A DNA stretch of 64,000 bases from an uncultured Oribacterium sp. (lineage in GTDB: Bacteria; Bacillota; Clostridia; Lachnospirales; Lachnospiraceae). Where the stretch lies: contig CAKQPT010000007.1 of NCBI GenBank assembly GCA_934270345.1, positions 1 through 64,000 of the forward strand, written 5' to 3'. Shown one piece after another: positions 32,674-42,095 of the stretch (position 1 is the stretch's first letter; every line of letters begins with the position of its first letter). The notes below the pieces were generated by a model. The model did no database searches. It saw nothing but the letters and a program-made list of their open reading frames with translations, and was not told where the DNA came from. Made by a program: the position numbers and the translations under genes.

Positions 32674-35226
32674 ATGAAAAAAATCGTAAGTGGTGCGATG
32701 GCGCTTTGCCTCGTCGCATCGATGACGGCTTGCTCATCCGGGAAGCCTGCAGAGACGACGGCGGCTGCTACGGAAGCTGCGAAGCAGTATGTAGCGGGCA
32801 CCTACTCGGCATCCGAGGATGGCTTCGCCGGCAAGGTAACAGTTACCATCACGACCAGTGAGTCGGAGATCACCGATGTAAAGGTCGAGGGACCGAATGA
32901 GACCCCGGACAAGGGTGGCGCAGCGATGGAGCAGCTGCAGGGAGATCTTCTGAAGGCGCAGTCCGCAGAGGTGGACGCGGTCAGTGGTTCAACCGTGACC
33001 AGTGATGCTGTAAAGAAGGCGATGGCCGCAGCCATCGAGAAGGCGAAGAGTGGTGATGCCTCGACCGGATCCGATGAGGCGCTTGCATTTACCGCAGGTA
33101 CCTATACTGGAACCGGTGTAGGCTATAACGGCCCGACGACCGTTGAGGTTACCTTCGATGACAGCAAGATCACGGATATCAAGATCGTGGATACAAAGGA
33201 GACCGGTCATGTAGGTGATACCGCGTTCGAGGTACTCATCCCGCAGATGATCGAGGCAAATGGTACCGGTGTCGATGCCGTGTCCGGTGCAACCTTCTCC
33301 TCGAAGGCACTGAAGACCGCCGTCAATGATGCTGCAGAGCAGGCCGGCGTGACCAACCTCGATGCCTTCAAGGCAAACACCCTCGAGGTGAAGGCGCAGG
33401 ATCCGATTGAGGATACCTGGGATGTCGTGGTTGTCGGTGGCGGCGGAGCCGGTATGGCGGCAGCTGCACAGGCAGCACAGAACGGTGAGAGCGTACTCAT
33501 GATCGAGAAGAACGTCGAGGTCGGTGGTAATACCCTCGTATCCGGCGGTCAGTATCAGTCCGTGATGCCGTATCTCGTATGGGATGCAGAGAATCCGGAT
33601 GCGACGACCGGTATCGGCTTCGATGGCAATGAGTACAATAAGGTAAAGTCCGTACAGGGCTGTATCGATGAGCTGAAGACCATCTACAACTGGTCCGAGG
33701 AGCCGTTCGATGAGGCTTACTACGATACACACGAGTATGTAGCCGGTGATATCGAGGAGCTTTCGAAGCACGGTGTCGTTGCGGAGTATCTCCCGACCCT
33801 CCAGGCACTCAAGAAGGAAATCAAGGCATACCTTGACTGGGCACAGCCGAAGCTCGACGCCGGCACACCGGAGTCTGATCTGACCCTGTTCTCAACGGTA
33901 AACCTTCACATCTTCCAGAGCTACTATGGCGGTCTCCGTCAGAGCGCGGATAAGTCCAGCTGGATCTGGGGCGATGTCGATCTCGTTTCCCAGTTCATCG
34001 AGGATGGTCAGGATCTGAAGCCATGGCTCGAGTCGATGGGTTCGACCTTCGTCGAGGATACACAGCCGACCCTGATCGGTGCCCTCTGGTACAGAGAGAA
34101 CCAGTTCATCGGTGCCAATGTTGATACCGATGGTGATGGACAGACTGAGGAGTATGCAGGCAGATGGGGCACCTACTTCGTAGCTCCGATGACCTCCTTC
34201 CTCAACGCAAATGAGCACAACCAGATCATGACACGTACCACCGCCGAGGAGCTGATCCAGGAGGATGGCCGTGTAACGGGTGTGAAGGCGACGATGTATG
34301 ATGGTACACCAGTCACTGCACATGCGAAGAAGGGTGTCGTTCTCGCCACCGGTGGTTATGCTGCCAACATTGCCAAGGTCGTAGAGACCAACAAGTACTG
34401 GGATCCGGAGTATCTCAACGATAAGACCGAGACCACAAACCGCAGTTCGCTGCAGGGCGACGGTATCACGATGGCAGAGGCGGTCGGTGCCGCAACAACC
34501 GGTATGGGCTATACACAGCTGATGCCGATCTCCTGGGTAGACAACGGTGACCTCGCATTCGGCGGCGGTGACTATGCTGTTTACATCAACCCGACAACAG
34601 GCAAGCGTTTCGTTGACGAGACTTCTGAGCGTGACGTTCTGTCCCTCGGTGAGTTCCGTAACGGTATCGAGTGGAACGGCCATAAGGGCGTCTTCATCGA
34701 GATTGCCAATGCAGCTACCCCGATCCCTGGACCATATCCATACAAGGATGAGGACGTCGAGGGTCGTCAGTATGTCAGAACCATCGGCGAGATCGCGGAT
34801 GTGCTGAAGGCAGAGGGCTTCGACACGGATGTCGAGACCATCAAGGCAACCATCGAGGATTACGATCAGGCGATCATCAACGGCACACAGCCGCAGGATG
34901 TCAGCAAGAAGCAGTTCTCTGCACTGATCGGCGACTGCGAGAAGAACGAGGACGGCTCCTACAAGGCTGATACCTATAACCTCGACGATGCGAAGCTTCG
35001 TATCCGCTTCCTCGCTCCGTCGACCCACCACACCATGGGTGGTATCAGCGTAGACGTGAAGCGTCACGTACTTGATGCAGACGGAAAGGCTATTGAGGGC
35101 CTGTATGCAGCCGGTGAGGTGACCGGTGGTATCCACGGTGGTAACCGTCTCGGCGGTAATGCGATCACGGAGATCTTCGTTTCCGGTCGTACCGCTGCAA
35201 ACGCGATCAGCGAGGATAATAAGTAA
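32674..35226 (+). CDS. Exported lipoprotein flavin reductase with two FMN-binding domains and a fumarate reductase-like FAD domain
   Basis: This 850-residue protein starts with a lipoprotein signal peptide (lipobox Cys20 in ASMTACSS). Two FMN_bind domains follow, each with an ApbE-type flavinylation site: DAVSGSTVTS (101-110) and DAVSGATFSS (201-210). From about 248 comes a FAD_binding_2 reductase domain (VVVVGGGGAGMAAA; ATGGYAAN; STHHTMGGI; GGNRLGGNA). This architecture belongs to extracellular reductases that use organic acceptors such as fumarate, urocanate or related acids as respiratory electron sinks. Electrons would arrive through the covalent FMNs. No ApbE transferase or membrane donor is in the window. 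Confidence 0.88.
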   Translation: MKKIVSGAMALCLVASMTACSSGKPAETTAAATEAAKQYVAGTYSASEDGFAGKVTVTITTSESEITDVKVEGPNETPDKGGAAMEQLQGDLLKAQSAEVDAVSGSTVTSDAVKKAMAAAIEKAKSGDASTGSDEALAFTAGTYTGTGVGYNGPTTVEVTFDDSKITDIKIVDTKETGHVGDTAFEVLIPQMIEANGTGVDAVSGATFSSKALKTAVNDAAEQAGVTNLDAFKANTLEVKAQDPIEDTWDVVVVGGGGAGMAAAAQAAQNGESVLMIEKNVEVGGNTLVSGGQYQSVMPYLVWDAENPDATTGIGFDGNEYNKVKSVQGCIDELKTIYNWSEEPFDEAYYDTHEYVAGDIEELSKHGVVAEYLPTLQALKKEIKAYLDWAQPKLDAGTPESDLTLFSTVNLHIFQSYYGGLRQSADKSSWIWGDVDLVSQFIEDGQDLKPWLESMGSTFVEDTQPTLIGALWYRENQFIGANVDTDGDGQTEEYAGRWGTYFVAPMTSFLNANEHNQIMTRTTAEELIQEDGRVTGVKATMYDGTPVTAHAKKGVVLATGGYAANIAKVVETNKYWDPEYLNDKTETTNRSSLQGDGITMAEAVGAATTGMGYTQLMPISWVDNGDLAFGGGDYAVYINPTTGKRFVDETSERDVLSLGEFRNGIEWNGHKGVFIEIANAATPIPGPYPYKDEDVEGRQYVRTIGEIADVLKAEGFDTDVETIKATIEDYDQAIINGTQPQDVSKKQFSALIGDCEKNEDGSYKADTYNLDDAKLRIRFLAPSTHHTMGGISVDVKRHVLDADGKAIEGLYAAGEVTGGIHGGNRLGGNAITEIFVSGRTAANAISEDNK

Positions 35227-35321
35227 GAAAGAACGTTCAGAAACGTTACCAGGAAACGATTCAGCCGGCTGACTGCCGCTGAACGGACAGATGGTTGAAC
35301 GTTCGGTACAGAAACACAACG

Positions 35322-35395
35322 ATTCAGCCGGCAGTCTACCGGCTGAATGATTACAAAAATACCATGTATTGGCCGCTCCGAAAGGGGCGGCCTTC
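35322..35395 (+). terminator. Two hairpins after the flavoprotein gene, the second a terminator
   Basis: A 10-bp stem pairs 35322-35331 with 35339-35348. It is followed by a 9-bp stem with a GAAA loop (35371-35379 with 35384-35392) and a short TTCTT tail. The second is the likely terminator. Confidence 0.75.
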
Positions 35396-35445
35396 TTGAT
35401 TATTCCGCCCATCCATACTATGATGTAAGCTACGTTTGTTTTTCG

Positions 35446-35495
35446 GTAACCGTTCAGCGGTGCCGCCTCTCCAAGGCTCCTGCCTGAACGGTTAC
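35446..35495. repeat. Inverted repeat upstream of the zinc-ribbon gene
   Basis: A perfect 12-bp inverted repeat (35446-35457 with 35484-35495) surrounds a 26-base loop just before the zinc-ribbon gene. Its right edge resembles sequence following the structured RNA at 103-332. It may be regulatory or a remnant hairpin element. Confidence 0.45.
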
Positions 35496-35513
35496 ATTAT
35501 TTGAGGTGAGTAG

Positions 35514-36215
35514 ATGAAATGTCCGAAATGTGGTGCTGAGATATCAGATTATGCAAGTCACTGTCCGGAGTGCGGCACGCCGATCGTGAAGATCCGGCCG
35601 AAGCGCGTCTGTACAAACTGTGGCGCGGAGGTGCCGGATGATGCGACCGTATGTCCTGGTTGTGGCCGTCCCGTGAAGCGTCGTGAACACCAGCAGGCAC
35701 ACGCGGCCAATGCAGGCGACGCGAACGCAGGTGGCGCTGCGGCGATGCATGGTAGCGGTGTGAACGCCGGCGGCGCTTCGTCGACACATGGCAGTGGCTT
35801 TATAGCGCGCATCCGTCAGAGCTGGGCGCGTGATAAGTATGCCTGGCTGCAGGCGGTGATCCCGATCGTCCTCGCCTTTCTGTACCATATCAATCTGCTG
35901 CAGGATAAGATGTCGTTTAACCTGATGAACACGGCACTGATCTTCGAGGGCCTGATTTTCTTCTTCGGTTACCTCGACGTGAAGGAGATCAGCCAGCGCC
36001 CGGAGATGTACGGTGGCGTCGCCTTCAGCAGTCGCTACATGTACCTGAGCTATTTTCTGCCGGTGATGAGCTTTTTCGAACGGCGACAGCTGCCGGGCAT
36101 GAAGCGAAATGCGCAATACCCTATCGTTCACGCCGTGCTCCTCGCGATCTTCGTCGTCCTGATGCTCTTCACATCGGATGAAGTGATGCTCCTCGAGGCT
36201 GGCGGCGCACTATAA
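35514..36215 (+). CDS. Double zinc-ribbon protein with C-terminal membrane segments
   Basis: This 233-residue protein begins with two zinc ribbons with CxxC pairs at Cys3/6/17/20 and Cys33/36/47/50. A Gly/Ala/His-rich linker (about 63-95) contains a duplicated NAGGA...HGSG unit. The C-terminal half has about three hydrophobic segments. Such zinc-ribbon membrane proteins are common in Bacillota but their function is generally unknown. GAGGTGAG precedes ATG 35514. It is followed by a terminator and appears monocistronic. Confidence 0.8.
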   Translation: MKCPKCGAEISDYASHCPECGTPIVKIRPKRVCTNCGAEVPDDATVCPGCGRPVKRREHQQAHAANAGDANAGGAAAMHGSGVNAGGASSTHGSGFIARIRQSWARDKYAWLQAVIPIVLAFLYHINLLQDKMSFNLMNTALIFEGLIFFFGYLDVKEISQRPEMYGGVAFSSRYMYLSYFLPVMSFFERRQLPGMKRNAQYPIVHAVLLAIFVVLMLFTSDEVMLLEAGGAL

Positions 36216-36236
36216 GAGATTCCATGATTGTGGCCT

Positions 36237-36276
36237 CGGAGGGCCTGCAGCAGCTCTGTTGCAGGCCCTCCGAATT
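36237..36276 (+). terminator. Rho-independent terminator after the zinc-ribbon gene
   Basis: A perfect 13-bp stem (36237-36249 with 36260-36272) with a 10-base loop is followed by AATTTT. Confidence 0.88.
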
Positions 36277-36354
36277 TTACCGGTTTACTAAAACAGGGGA
36301 AGCTGATAAGATAATGATGAGTATTCCATGGAGGAATAAAGAACAGGAGGAAGC

Positions 36355-37803
36355 GTGAGCGAGAACAGGAAATCGGTGATCGAGCCGGAATTTTATGGAG
36401 ATTTCCAATGCATCGGCGGACAATGCTCTTTCACCTGCTGCAAGGAGTGGAAGATTGCGGTCGACCACGAGACGAAGAAGCGCTGGCGGAAGATGGATGT
36501 GCCGGAGACGGTTCTGGAAAGTGGTCGTGTGCCGGAACATGCATGCCTTTCTACATCAGATAAAGCGCAGCTCAGCCAGTTCGTTGTGAAGAAGGATGGC
36601 GGTGAGATCATCGAGCTTCTGCCGAATATGCGCTGCCCGTTCCTGGAGGATTCGGATCTTTGCCGGCTGGTGCTCGACTATGGAGAGGCGTGCCTCTCCG
36701 AGACCTGTCATGTATTTCCGCGGGAAACGCATGAATTCACTGATCGGACGGAGCGTACGCTCGTCAGCTGCTGTCCGGAAATCGTGGATCGTCTGCATGA
36801 ATTAACGGAACTGCACTTCACGAATCTTCCATATCAGGACCGGGCGTTCCTGCTGGAAGGAAACGATAAGCTGTTTCAGATTCGGAACATCATGATGTAC
36901 TGGCTCAAGGATGCTTCGGTTTCAAACGAAGTGAATCTGAAGCGCTGCCTCTTCATGCTCCTCGATCTTCTCGAGAAGGAAGAGAAGATGAGGCAGAAAA
37001 ACAGTGCGAAAAAGAAGACTTCGCACAGGCAGTCTGCAAAGGTGAACGGCATGTCAAAGCCGTCGGACGCTGTGGCTGAATGTGCGTCGGCAGTAACTGC
37101 GGCGCCGGACCCTGCCGAGTGCCTGAAGGAAGAGGATGTAGCGAAGCTGACAGAGATGATCCTCGCGATGCCGAAGGACGCGCAGGCGTCGATTGAGGAG
37201 CAGAACGCGCTGTTCCTGGATATTACGGAGAACTACCGGAAGGAAGGACGCTATCAGGGACTGCTGAATCCGCTCTATGCGATGGCAGAGCAGCTGAGCC
37301 ATGAATTTGAGGAGGCGGATGCTGCCCGGATGGATGAAATCTGTGCGTTGCGTGCAGATGTCGTGGCTGCCTATGCGCCGCTTCTCCGGAATTACCTCGT
37401 GGCGGAAGCATTCGCCACCCTGCTGATCCCGGGCTGTACGCTGCGGGACATGGTGCTGCAGCTCGAGTGGATGATCATGGAGTATGTGCTGATCGTGCAC
37501 GCCATGGTGCTCGAAAACCTGTGTGAAAAAGACGCAGAGGACGCACCGGGCGCATCGAACGGCGAAGAAGACGCAGGGGATGCGATGCCGTCATCGGGCA
37601 GCCAGGGCGCTGTCGATGGCAGGACGCAGGCAGCAAAGGCTGATACGGTGGATGCACCGCTCGCTTATCCGAAGGCGCGCGAGCTGCTCATCCTGATCGC
37701 ACGGATGACCGGCTATGACGGCGATGAGATCGAGGAGTATCTCAGTGACAGCTTCGAGAATCCGGTCTGGCCGTGGGGCTACGCGGATTATCTGCTTGCA
37801 TAA
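36355..37803 (+). CDS. FliB-like (flagellin lysine-N-methylase family) protein
   Basis: This 482-residue protein has the N-terminal cysteine cluster FQCIGGQCSFTCCKEW (Cys19, 24, 28, 29) and later CPFLEDSDLCRL and ETCHVFPR, matching the FliB family, which methylates flagellin lysines in Salmonella. No flagellar gene is near. Two charged or Ala-rich low-complexity stretches (about 215-255 and 395-425) interrupt the conserved parts. The GTG start at 36355 sits 4 bases after AACAGGAGG, a very strong site. Clostridial FliB-like proteins often occur outside flagellar clusters, so the substrate is open. Confidence 0.8.
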   Translation: MSENRKSVIEPEFYGDFQCIGGQCSFTCCKEWKIAVDHETKKRWRKMDVPETVLESGRVPEHACLSTSDKAQLSQFVVKKDGGEIIELLPNMRCPFLEDSDLCRLVLDYGEACLSETCHVFPRETHEFTDRTERTLVSCCPEIVDRLHELTELHFTNLPYQDRAFLLEGNDKLFQIRNIMMYWLKDASVSNEVNLKRCLFMLLDLLEKEEKMRQKNSAKKKTSHRQSAKVNGMSKPSDAVAECASAVTAAPDPAECLKEEDVAKLTEMILAMPKDAQASIEEQNALFLDITENYRKEGRYQGLLNPLYAMAEQLSHEFEEADAARMDEICALRADVVAAYAPLLRNYLVAEAFATLLIPGCTLRDMVLQLEWMIMEYVLIVHAMVLENLCEKDAEDAPGASNGEEDAGDAMPSSGSQGAVDGRTQAAKADTVDAPLAYPKARELLILIARMTGYDGDEIEEYLSDSFENPVWPWGYADYLLA

Positions 37804-37925
37804 ATATCCGTCGCCTGTTGATATGTACGACTCAATAAGATCGTCTAAAGATCAGATCATGATCGATTCTTGAGAATCGATGAATATACAACTTAATATA
37901 AATACAAAACAAAGGAGTTTTGACT

Positions 37926-38720
37926 ATGAAGAAGATTGCGATTATCGGTTGTGGTTTCCTCGGAAACATCATCGCGGATGCGATGAAGAAGGGGCTGCTT
38001 GCGGATTATACGCTCGCGGGTGCGATGAGCAACCAGAAGGCCTCGGCGGAGAAGCTCTGCGAGGGTCTCGGTGGGGAAGCGGTGGAGACGCTGGACGAGT
38101 TGCTGGCGCTGAACCCGGATATGGTCATCGAGACCGCGTCTGTGGCGATGGTCCGTGAGGCCTGCATCCCGACGCTCGAGCACGGGGCGGATTTCATCCC
38201 GCTTTCGATCGGTGCGTTTGCAGATGCTGCGTTTTATCAGAAGGCGCAGGAGGCTGCATGTGCGCATGGCGTACACATCTACATCCCGCACGGTGCGGTC
38301 GGCGGCTTCGATGTGCTCCAGACCATCGCGCTGATGGCCGAGGCCGGTGATATGGAGATCAAGGCCGGCATCGAGACCCGCAAGGGACCGAAGTCTCTCC
38401 AGAACACCCCGGTGTATAAGGATGAGATGGCCGGCACCGAGGAGGTCGAGGCGTTCTACGGCACCTGCCAGGATGCGATCGCGCTGCTTCCGACGAAGGT
38501 CAATGTCGCCGTCGCGCAGTCCCTCGCGACCATCGGACCGGAGAAGGCGACCGCACGGATCACCTCCGTTCCGGCGTTCGTCGGCGATGATCACAAGATC
38601 ACCGTGGAGACCGAGGGCCTGAAGGCTATCGTGGATATCTACTCAAGCACCTCCGCGATCGCCGGCTGGTCCATCGTGGCGATGCTGCGTAACCTCAGCA
38701 ATCCGGTATCGTTCTTCTGA
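37926..38720 (+). CDS. nadX: Aspartate dehydrogenase-like NAD(P)-dependent oxidoreductase
   Basis: This 264-residue protein has an N-terminal Rossmann motif IIGCGFLGN (residues 6-14) and a C-terminal aspartate dehydrogenase (DUF108) domain with HGAVGGFD and GPKSLQNTP. The type enzyme converts L-aspartate to iminoaspartate for NAD synthesis or amino-acid catabolism. ATG 37926 is 8 bases from AAAGGAG. It is followed 119 bp later by a 2-hydroxyacid dehydrogenase-like gene on the same strand, so the two may act together. No nadA or nadC is nearby. Confidence 0.83.
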   Translation: MKKIAIIGCGFLGNIIADAMKKGLLADYTLAGAMSNQKASAEKLCEGLGGEAVETLDELLALNPDMVIETASVAMVREACIPTLEHGADFIPLSIGAFADAAFYQKAQEAACAHGVHIYIPHGAVGGFDVLQTIALMAEAGDMEIKAGIETRKGPKSLQNTPVYKDEMAGTEEVEAFYGTCQDAIALLPTKVNVAVAQSLATIGPEKATARITSVPAFVGDDHKITVETEGLKAIVDIYSSTSAIAGWSIVAMLRNLSNPVSFF

Positions 38721-38839
38721 TCGCGGAGGTCCTGTGTGCGCGTCCGAAGCATTGTTCCAGGGATATGTGGCGGGTACACAGGACAGTCCGGCATCGTGAT
38801 TTGATCGAAGGCCGTCGGGCTTTCACTAGGGAGTAAGCT

Positions 38840-39742
38840 ATGAAGAAATTTAGAAAACTTGTATCGATCGATAAGGTGGCGCTGACGGAGACTGGTATCC
38901 GGGAGCTGCAGAACTACGCCGAAAGCATTGAACTCGCACAGGATATTCCGGAGAACGACGAGGAGATCGTTCAGCGCATCGGTGATGCGGATGCGGTGCT
39001 TCTGTCTGCAAATTCACGTCTCGAAGCCGATGTCATGACGCAGGCGCCGAATCTGCGCTATGTCGGCATGTGCTGCAGTCTCTACAGCGAGGAGAGTGCC
39101 AATGTTGATATCCCGTACGCACGTGCCCATGGCATCGAGGTGAAGGGCATCCGCGACTATGGTGATCACGGCGTCGTGGAGTACGTGATCTACCAGCTCG
39201 TGAAGCTACTGCACGGCTACGAGGGTCGGATGTGGAAGTCGGCACCGATGGAGATCACCGGGCTGAAGGTGGGCTTCGTCGGCCTCGGCACCTCCGGCGG
39301 TATGACGGCGGATGCGCTGCATTTCCTGGGCGCGGATATTTCCTACTTCGCCCGTGCTGAGAAGCCGGAGCGGACCGCGCAGGGCTATCACTTCAAGGAC
39401 CTCCGGACGCTGCTCGCGGAGTCGGATGTCATCATCACGGCCCTCAATAAGAACGTCATCCTGCTGCATGAGGATGAGTTTGAGGTGCTTGGCAACGGTA
39501 AGATCATGTTCAACACTTCGATCGGACCGGCGGCGGATATGGCAGCGCTCCGGAAGTGGCTGGAGAACCCGGAGAACATTTTCTGCTGTGATACAAAGGG
39601 CGCGATCGGCGAGATCGCGGATGAGGTCATGGCGTACCCGAATGTGTACTGCATGAACGCCAGCGCCGGCATGACCTGCCAGGCCTACGAGCTGCTGAGC
39701 CGGAAGGTACTGGATAATATCCGGAGTGTGCTGGAGGTGTGA
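38840..39742 (+). CDS. D-2-hydroxyacid dehydrogenase-like protein with altered catalytic residues
   Basis: This 300-residue protein has the family fold with an NAD motif VGFVGLGTSGG at about residues 147-157. In active relatives the catalytic Arg lies in an NTARG-like block, Glu follows after the next strand, and His lies in a TPH block. Here the corresponding sequences are FNTSIG and MNASAG, and no clear Glu equivalent is seen. The usual dehydrogenase triad therefore appears lost, although nucleotide binding should remain. It may be a binding protein, a different enzyme or a regulator. GGGAGTAAG precedes ATG 38840. Confidence 0.8.
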   Translation: MKKFRKLVSIDKVALTETGIRELQNYAESIELAQDIPENDEEIVQRIGDADAVLLSANSRLEADVMTQAPNLRYVGMCCSLYSEESANVDIPYARAHGIEVKGIRDYGDHGVVEYVIYQLVKLLHGYEGRMWKSAPMEITGLKVGFVGLGTSGGMTADALHFLGADISYFARAEKPERTAQGYHFKDLRTLLAESDVIITALNKNVILLHEDEFEVLGNGKIMFNTSIGPAADMAALRKWLENPENIFCCDTKGAIGEIADEVMAYPNVYCMNASAGMTCQAYELLSRKVLDNIRSVLEV

Positions 39743-39765
39743 CGCATTCACTACCGGGAGGCCAA

Positions 39766-39830
39766 GGGGTCTGACCCCCGCGTGCATTTCAGCGCCACCT
39801 TAAGAATTTCGCAAGGGGGTCAGACCCCAT
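39766..39830. repeat. GGGGTCAGACCCC palindromic repeat pair
   Basis: Palindromes lie at 39766-39779 (GGGGTCTGACCCCC) and 39816-39830. The second has the CTTAAGAATTTCG left flank shared with the copies near 24724 and 59800. It lies between the convergent 2-hydroxyacid dehydrogenase-like and radical SAM genes. Confidence 0.85.
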
Positions 39831-39835
39831 TCATT

Positions 39836-40741
39836 TCAGGCATTTCGGATATGGCGTGAGATTGTGTTTAAAACATTCTTTTTATCGGCGGACCAGAGCG
39901 GTGCGAGGAGCAGTCGCTTTGGTCCGTCGCCGGTTATGCGGTGAATCACGGTGGCAGGGGAGAGGAGCCGGAGGCACTGGACGACGAGGGTGCAGTATTC
40001 GTCGAGGGTCAGGGTGCGGAAGGGTTCCGCTTCATACATGCGGCCGAGTTCGGTGCCGCGGAGGACATGGAGGAGCTGGAGCTTGATGCCGTCGAGCGTG
40101 GGTTCGAGTGCGCTCAGGTAGCGGATGGTCGCAAGCATGTCGTCTTCCGTTTCCCATGGGAAGCCGAGGATGACGTGCACGATGACGGTGAAGCCGGCAG
40201 CCTTCAGGCGGTGGTAGGCGTCGTCGAACACGGCGAGCGGGTAGCCGCGGTGGATGCGTTCTGCCGTCGTTTCATGGATCGACTGGAGTCCGAGCTCGAT
40301 CCAGATATCCTTCCCGGATTCTTCACGGAGACGGCGAAGCATCGCGAGCATCTCGTCCGGTAGACAGTCGGGACGGGTGCCGAGGGAGAGGGCGACGATT
40401 TCCGGCTGCGCGAGGGCTTCTCTGTAAAGTGCTTCAAGGCGCTCGACCGGTCCGTAGGTGTTCGTATAGGACTGGAAGTATGCGATGTACTTCTGCTCCT
40501 CCGCCGCGCGGTTCTTCGGGAGCTTCGCTGCGACACGTGCCTTCGCGAGCCGGAGCTGCTCCGTCAGCGGAAGCAGCGGTGTCGCGAAATCGCCGGAGCC
40601 GCCCTCCGAGCAGAAGATGCAGCCGCCGTAGGAGAGCGTGCCATCCCGGTTCGGACAGGAGCAGCCGGACTGCAGCGAGAGCTTATAGACCTTCGTGCCG
40701 TAATGTTTTTTTAGATAATCAGATAGCATATATATTTCCAT
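39836..40741 (-). CDS. YhcC-type (TIGR01212) radical SAM protein
   Basis: This 301-residue protein, read on the minus strand, has the family cysteine pattern SCPNRDGTLSYGGCIFC near the N-terminus. It then has ALSLGTRPDCLPDE, WIELGLQSIHETTAERIHRG and VHVILGFPWETEDDM, typical of the YhcC branch related to Elp3. The biochemical role is uncertain. The start at 40741 (MEIYMLSDYLKKHYG) or the internal ATG at 40729 is likely; a TATACT -10-like box lies just upstream, suggesting a very short leader. It is divergent from the binding-protein gene at 40902. Confidence 0.88.
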   Translation of the reverse strand: MEIYMLSDYLKKHYGTKVYKLSLQSGCSCPNRDGTLSYGGCIFCSEGGSGDFATPLLPLTEQLRLAKARVAAKLPKNRAAEEQKYIAYFQSYTNTYGPVERLEALYREALAQPEIVALSLGTRPDCLPDEMLAMLRRLREESGKDIWIELGLQSIHETTAERIHRGYPLAVFDDAYHRLKAAGFTVIVHVILGFPWETEDDMLATIRYLSALEPTLDGIKLQLLHVLRGTELGRMYEAEPFRTLTLDEYCTLVVQCLRLLSPATVIHRITGDGPKRLLLAPLWSADKKNVLNTISRHIRNA

Positions 40742-40901
40742 AGGCGTAGTATAGCACAGCATTGCCTGCCGTGGCAGACGGACTGACTGAGGGCTTAAAT
40801 CTGGCCTTGGGATATGCTTTAGATATAAAAGGCCGGGAGTGTTCAACGTCGGTGAAAAATGATAAAATCCATTTAAAATGGGAGTGAGGGAGGCGCGCGA
40901 G

Positions 40902-42095
40902 ATGCATAAAAAACTGATTCGGCTTGGGCCATGGCTTGCGATCTTCTTATTTATATGCACGACGGCGGCGCTGGTGACGTGCTATGTGGAGCTGATTTCT
41001 GCGGAGAATCCGCGGGAGGGGAGCGAGACGAGCTACCGCTATCATGTGGCGATGATTACGAACGATCAGGACATCCCGTACTGGGAACAGGTGCATGCGG
41101 GCGCGCAGGCACAGGCTGACGGCTATGGTGCGTTGATCGAGCGGGTCGGTGCGAATCTTCTGGAGAAGATGTCGGTCGCGGATCAGCTCGAGATGGCGCT
41201 CTACAGTGAGGTCGATGGCGTGCTCGTCTATCCGGAGGACAATTACGAGGTCCAGTGCGCGATCAATAAGGTGGTGGCGCATGGCATTCCGGTGATTACG
41301 ATGCAGCGGGACTCGACGCTCAGCCACCGGCAGGCCTTCGTGGGCATCAACGACTACTTCCTCGGGCAGGAGTACGGTCGTCAGATTCAGCACAGGGCCG
41401 GGGATGGAAATCATATCATCACGATTCTGTACCCGGGTAGTACCTTCGGCGCAGAGAGCCGAAGCTGGTTCTGGCAGGGGCTCAGCAGCACGCTCGATCA
41501 GCAGCGATATACGATCTCCAGCCATATCATCCTCGAAAACGAGGGGCTTTCGAACGCGGAGTCCACGATCGACGACATCATCGAGGGAGCGGACAATGTC
41601 ATCGCCCCCGACATCCTCATCTGCCTGAACGATACGATCACGGAAGTCGCGTACCGCATCGTCGAGGACCGCGGTGCCGAAGGGCTCGTACAGATCGTCG
41701 GTGGCAGTATCTCGGATACCATCATCGACGGCATCGAGCGGGGCGGCATCGCGTTCACCATCACACCGAATCCGGAGGATACGGGGCGGAAGGCCTTCCG
41801 GGAGCTTGAGCGCTATTTCCGGCATGGCGTCGCGAATTACGCAAGCACTGTCGAGCTGCAGGTCATTTCAGCTGAAAATGTCGCTGATTATCAGGATGAC
41901 GCGGCGAGCGTCGACGGAGTGCAGTCCGAGCCGGGCCTCGTACTCTCAGCAGGAGAGGGGAATCCGGATCTGCGGGCGGGTGCGGGAGCAGAGCCGCCGG
42001 CATTGGCGGAAGGAGCAGAAGAGAATCCGGATGCCCGGGCGGGTACGGATGTAGAGGCACCGGCATTGGCGGAAGGTGCGGAGGTGGTGTCATGA
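40902..42095 (+). CDS. Membrane-anchored sugar-type substrate-binding protein (Peripla_BP_4)
   Basis: This protein of about 397 residues has an N-terminal signal/anchor segment (GPWLAIFLFICTTAALVTCYV) and a periplasmic-binding-protein fold beginning YHVAMITNDQDIPYWEQVHAG, typical of RbsB-like proteins. No lipobox is evident. The C-terminal tail contains two NPDxRAG...ALAEGAE units and is Ala/Glu-rich. Its stop overlaps the ATG of a YesM-type kinase by 4 bp, so it probably presents ligand to the sensor rather than to an ABC transporter. ATG 40902 lies after GGGAGG; an in-frame ATG at 40878 is less favoured. Confidence 0.85.
   Translation: MHKKLIRLGPWLAIFLFICTTAALVTCYVELISAENPREGSETSYRYHVAMITNDQDIPYWEQVHAGAQAQADGYGALIERVGANLLEKMSVADQLEMALYSEVDGVLVYPEDNYEVQCAINKVVAHGIPVITMQRDSTLSHRQAFVGINDYFLGQEYGRQIQHRAGDGNHIITILYPGSTFGAESRSWFWQGLSSTLDQQRYTISSHIILENEGLSNAESTIDDIIEGADNVIAPDILICLNDTITEVAYRIVEDRGAEGLVQIVGGSISDTIIDGIERGGIAFTITPNPEDTGRKAFRELERYFRHGVANYASTVELQVISAENVADYQDDAASVDGVQSEPGLVLSAGEGNPDLRAGAGAEPPALAEGAEENPDARAGTDVEAPALAEGAEVVS

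Noticed and set aside
33892..35412. 506-codon antisense frame opposite the flavoprotein
   Set aside because: No motif or RBS; the plus-strand gene has clear domains along the same region.
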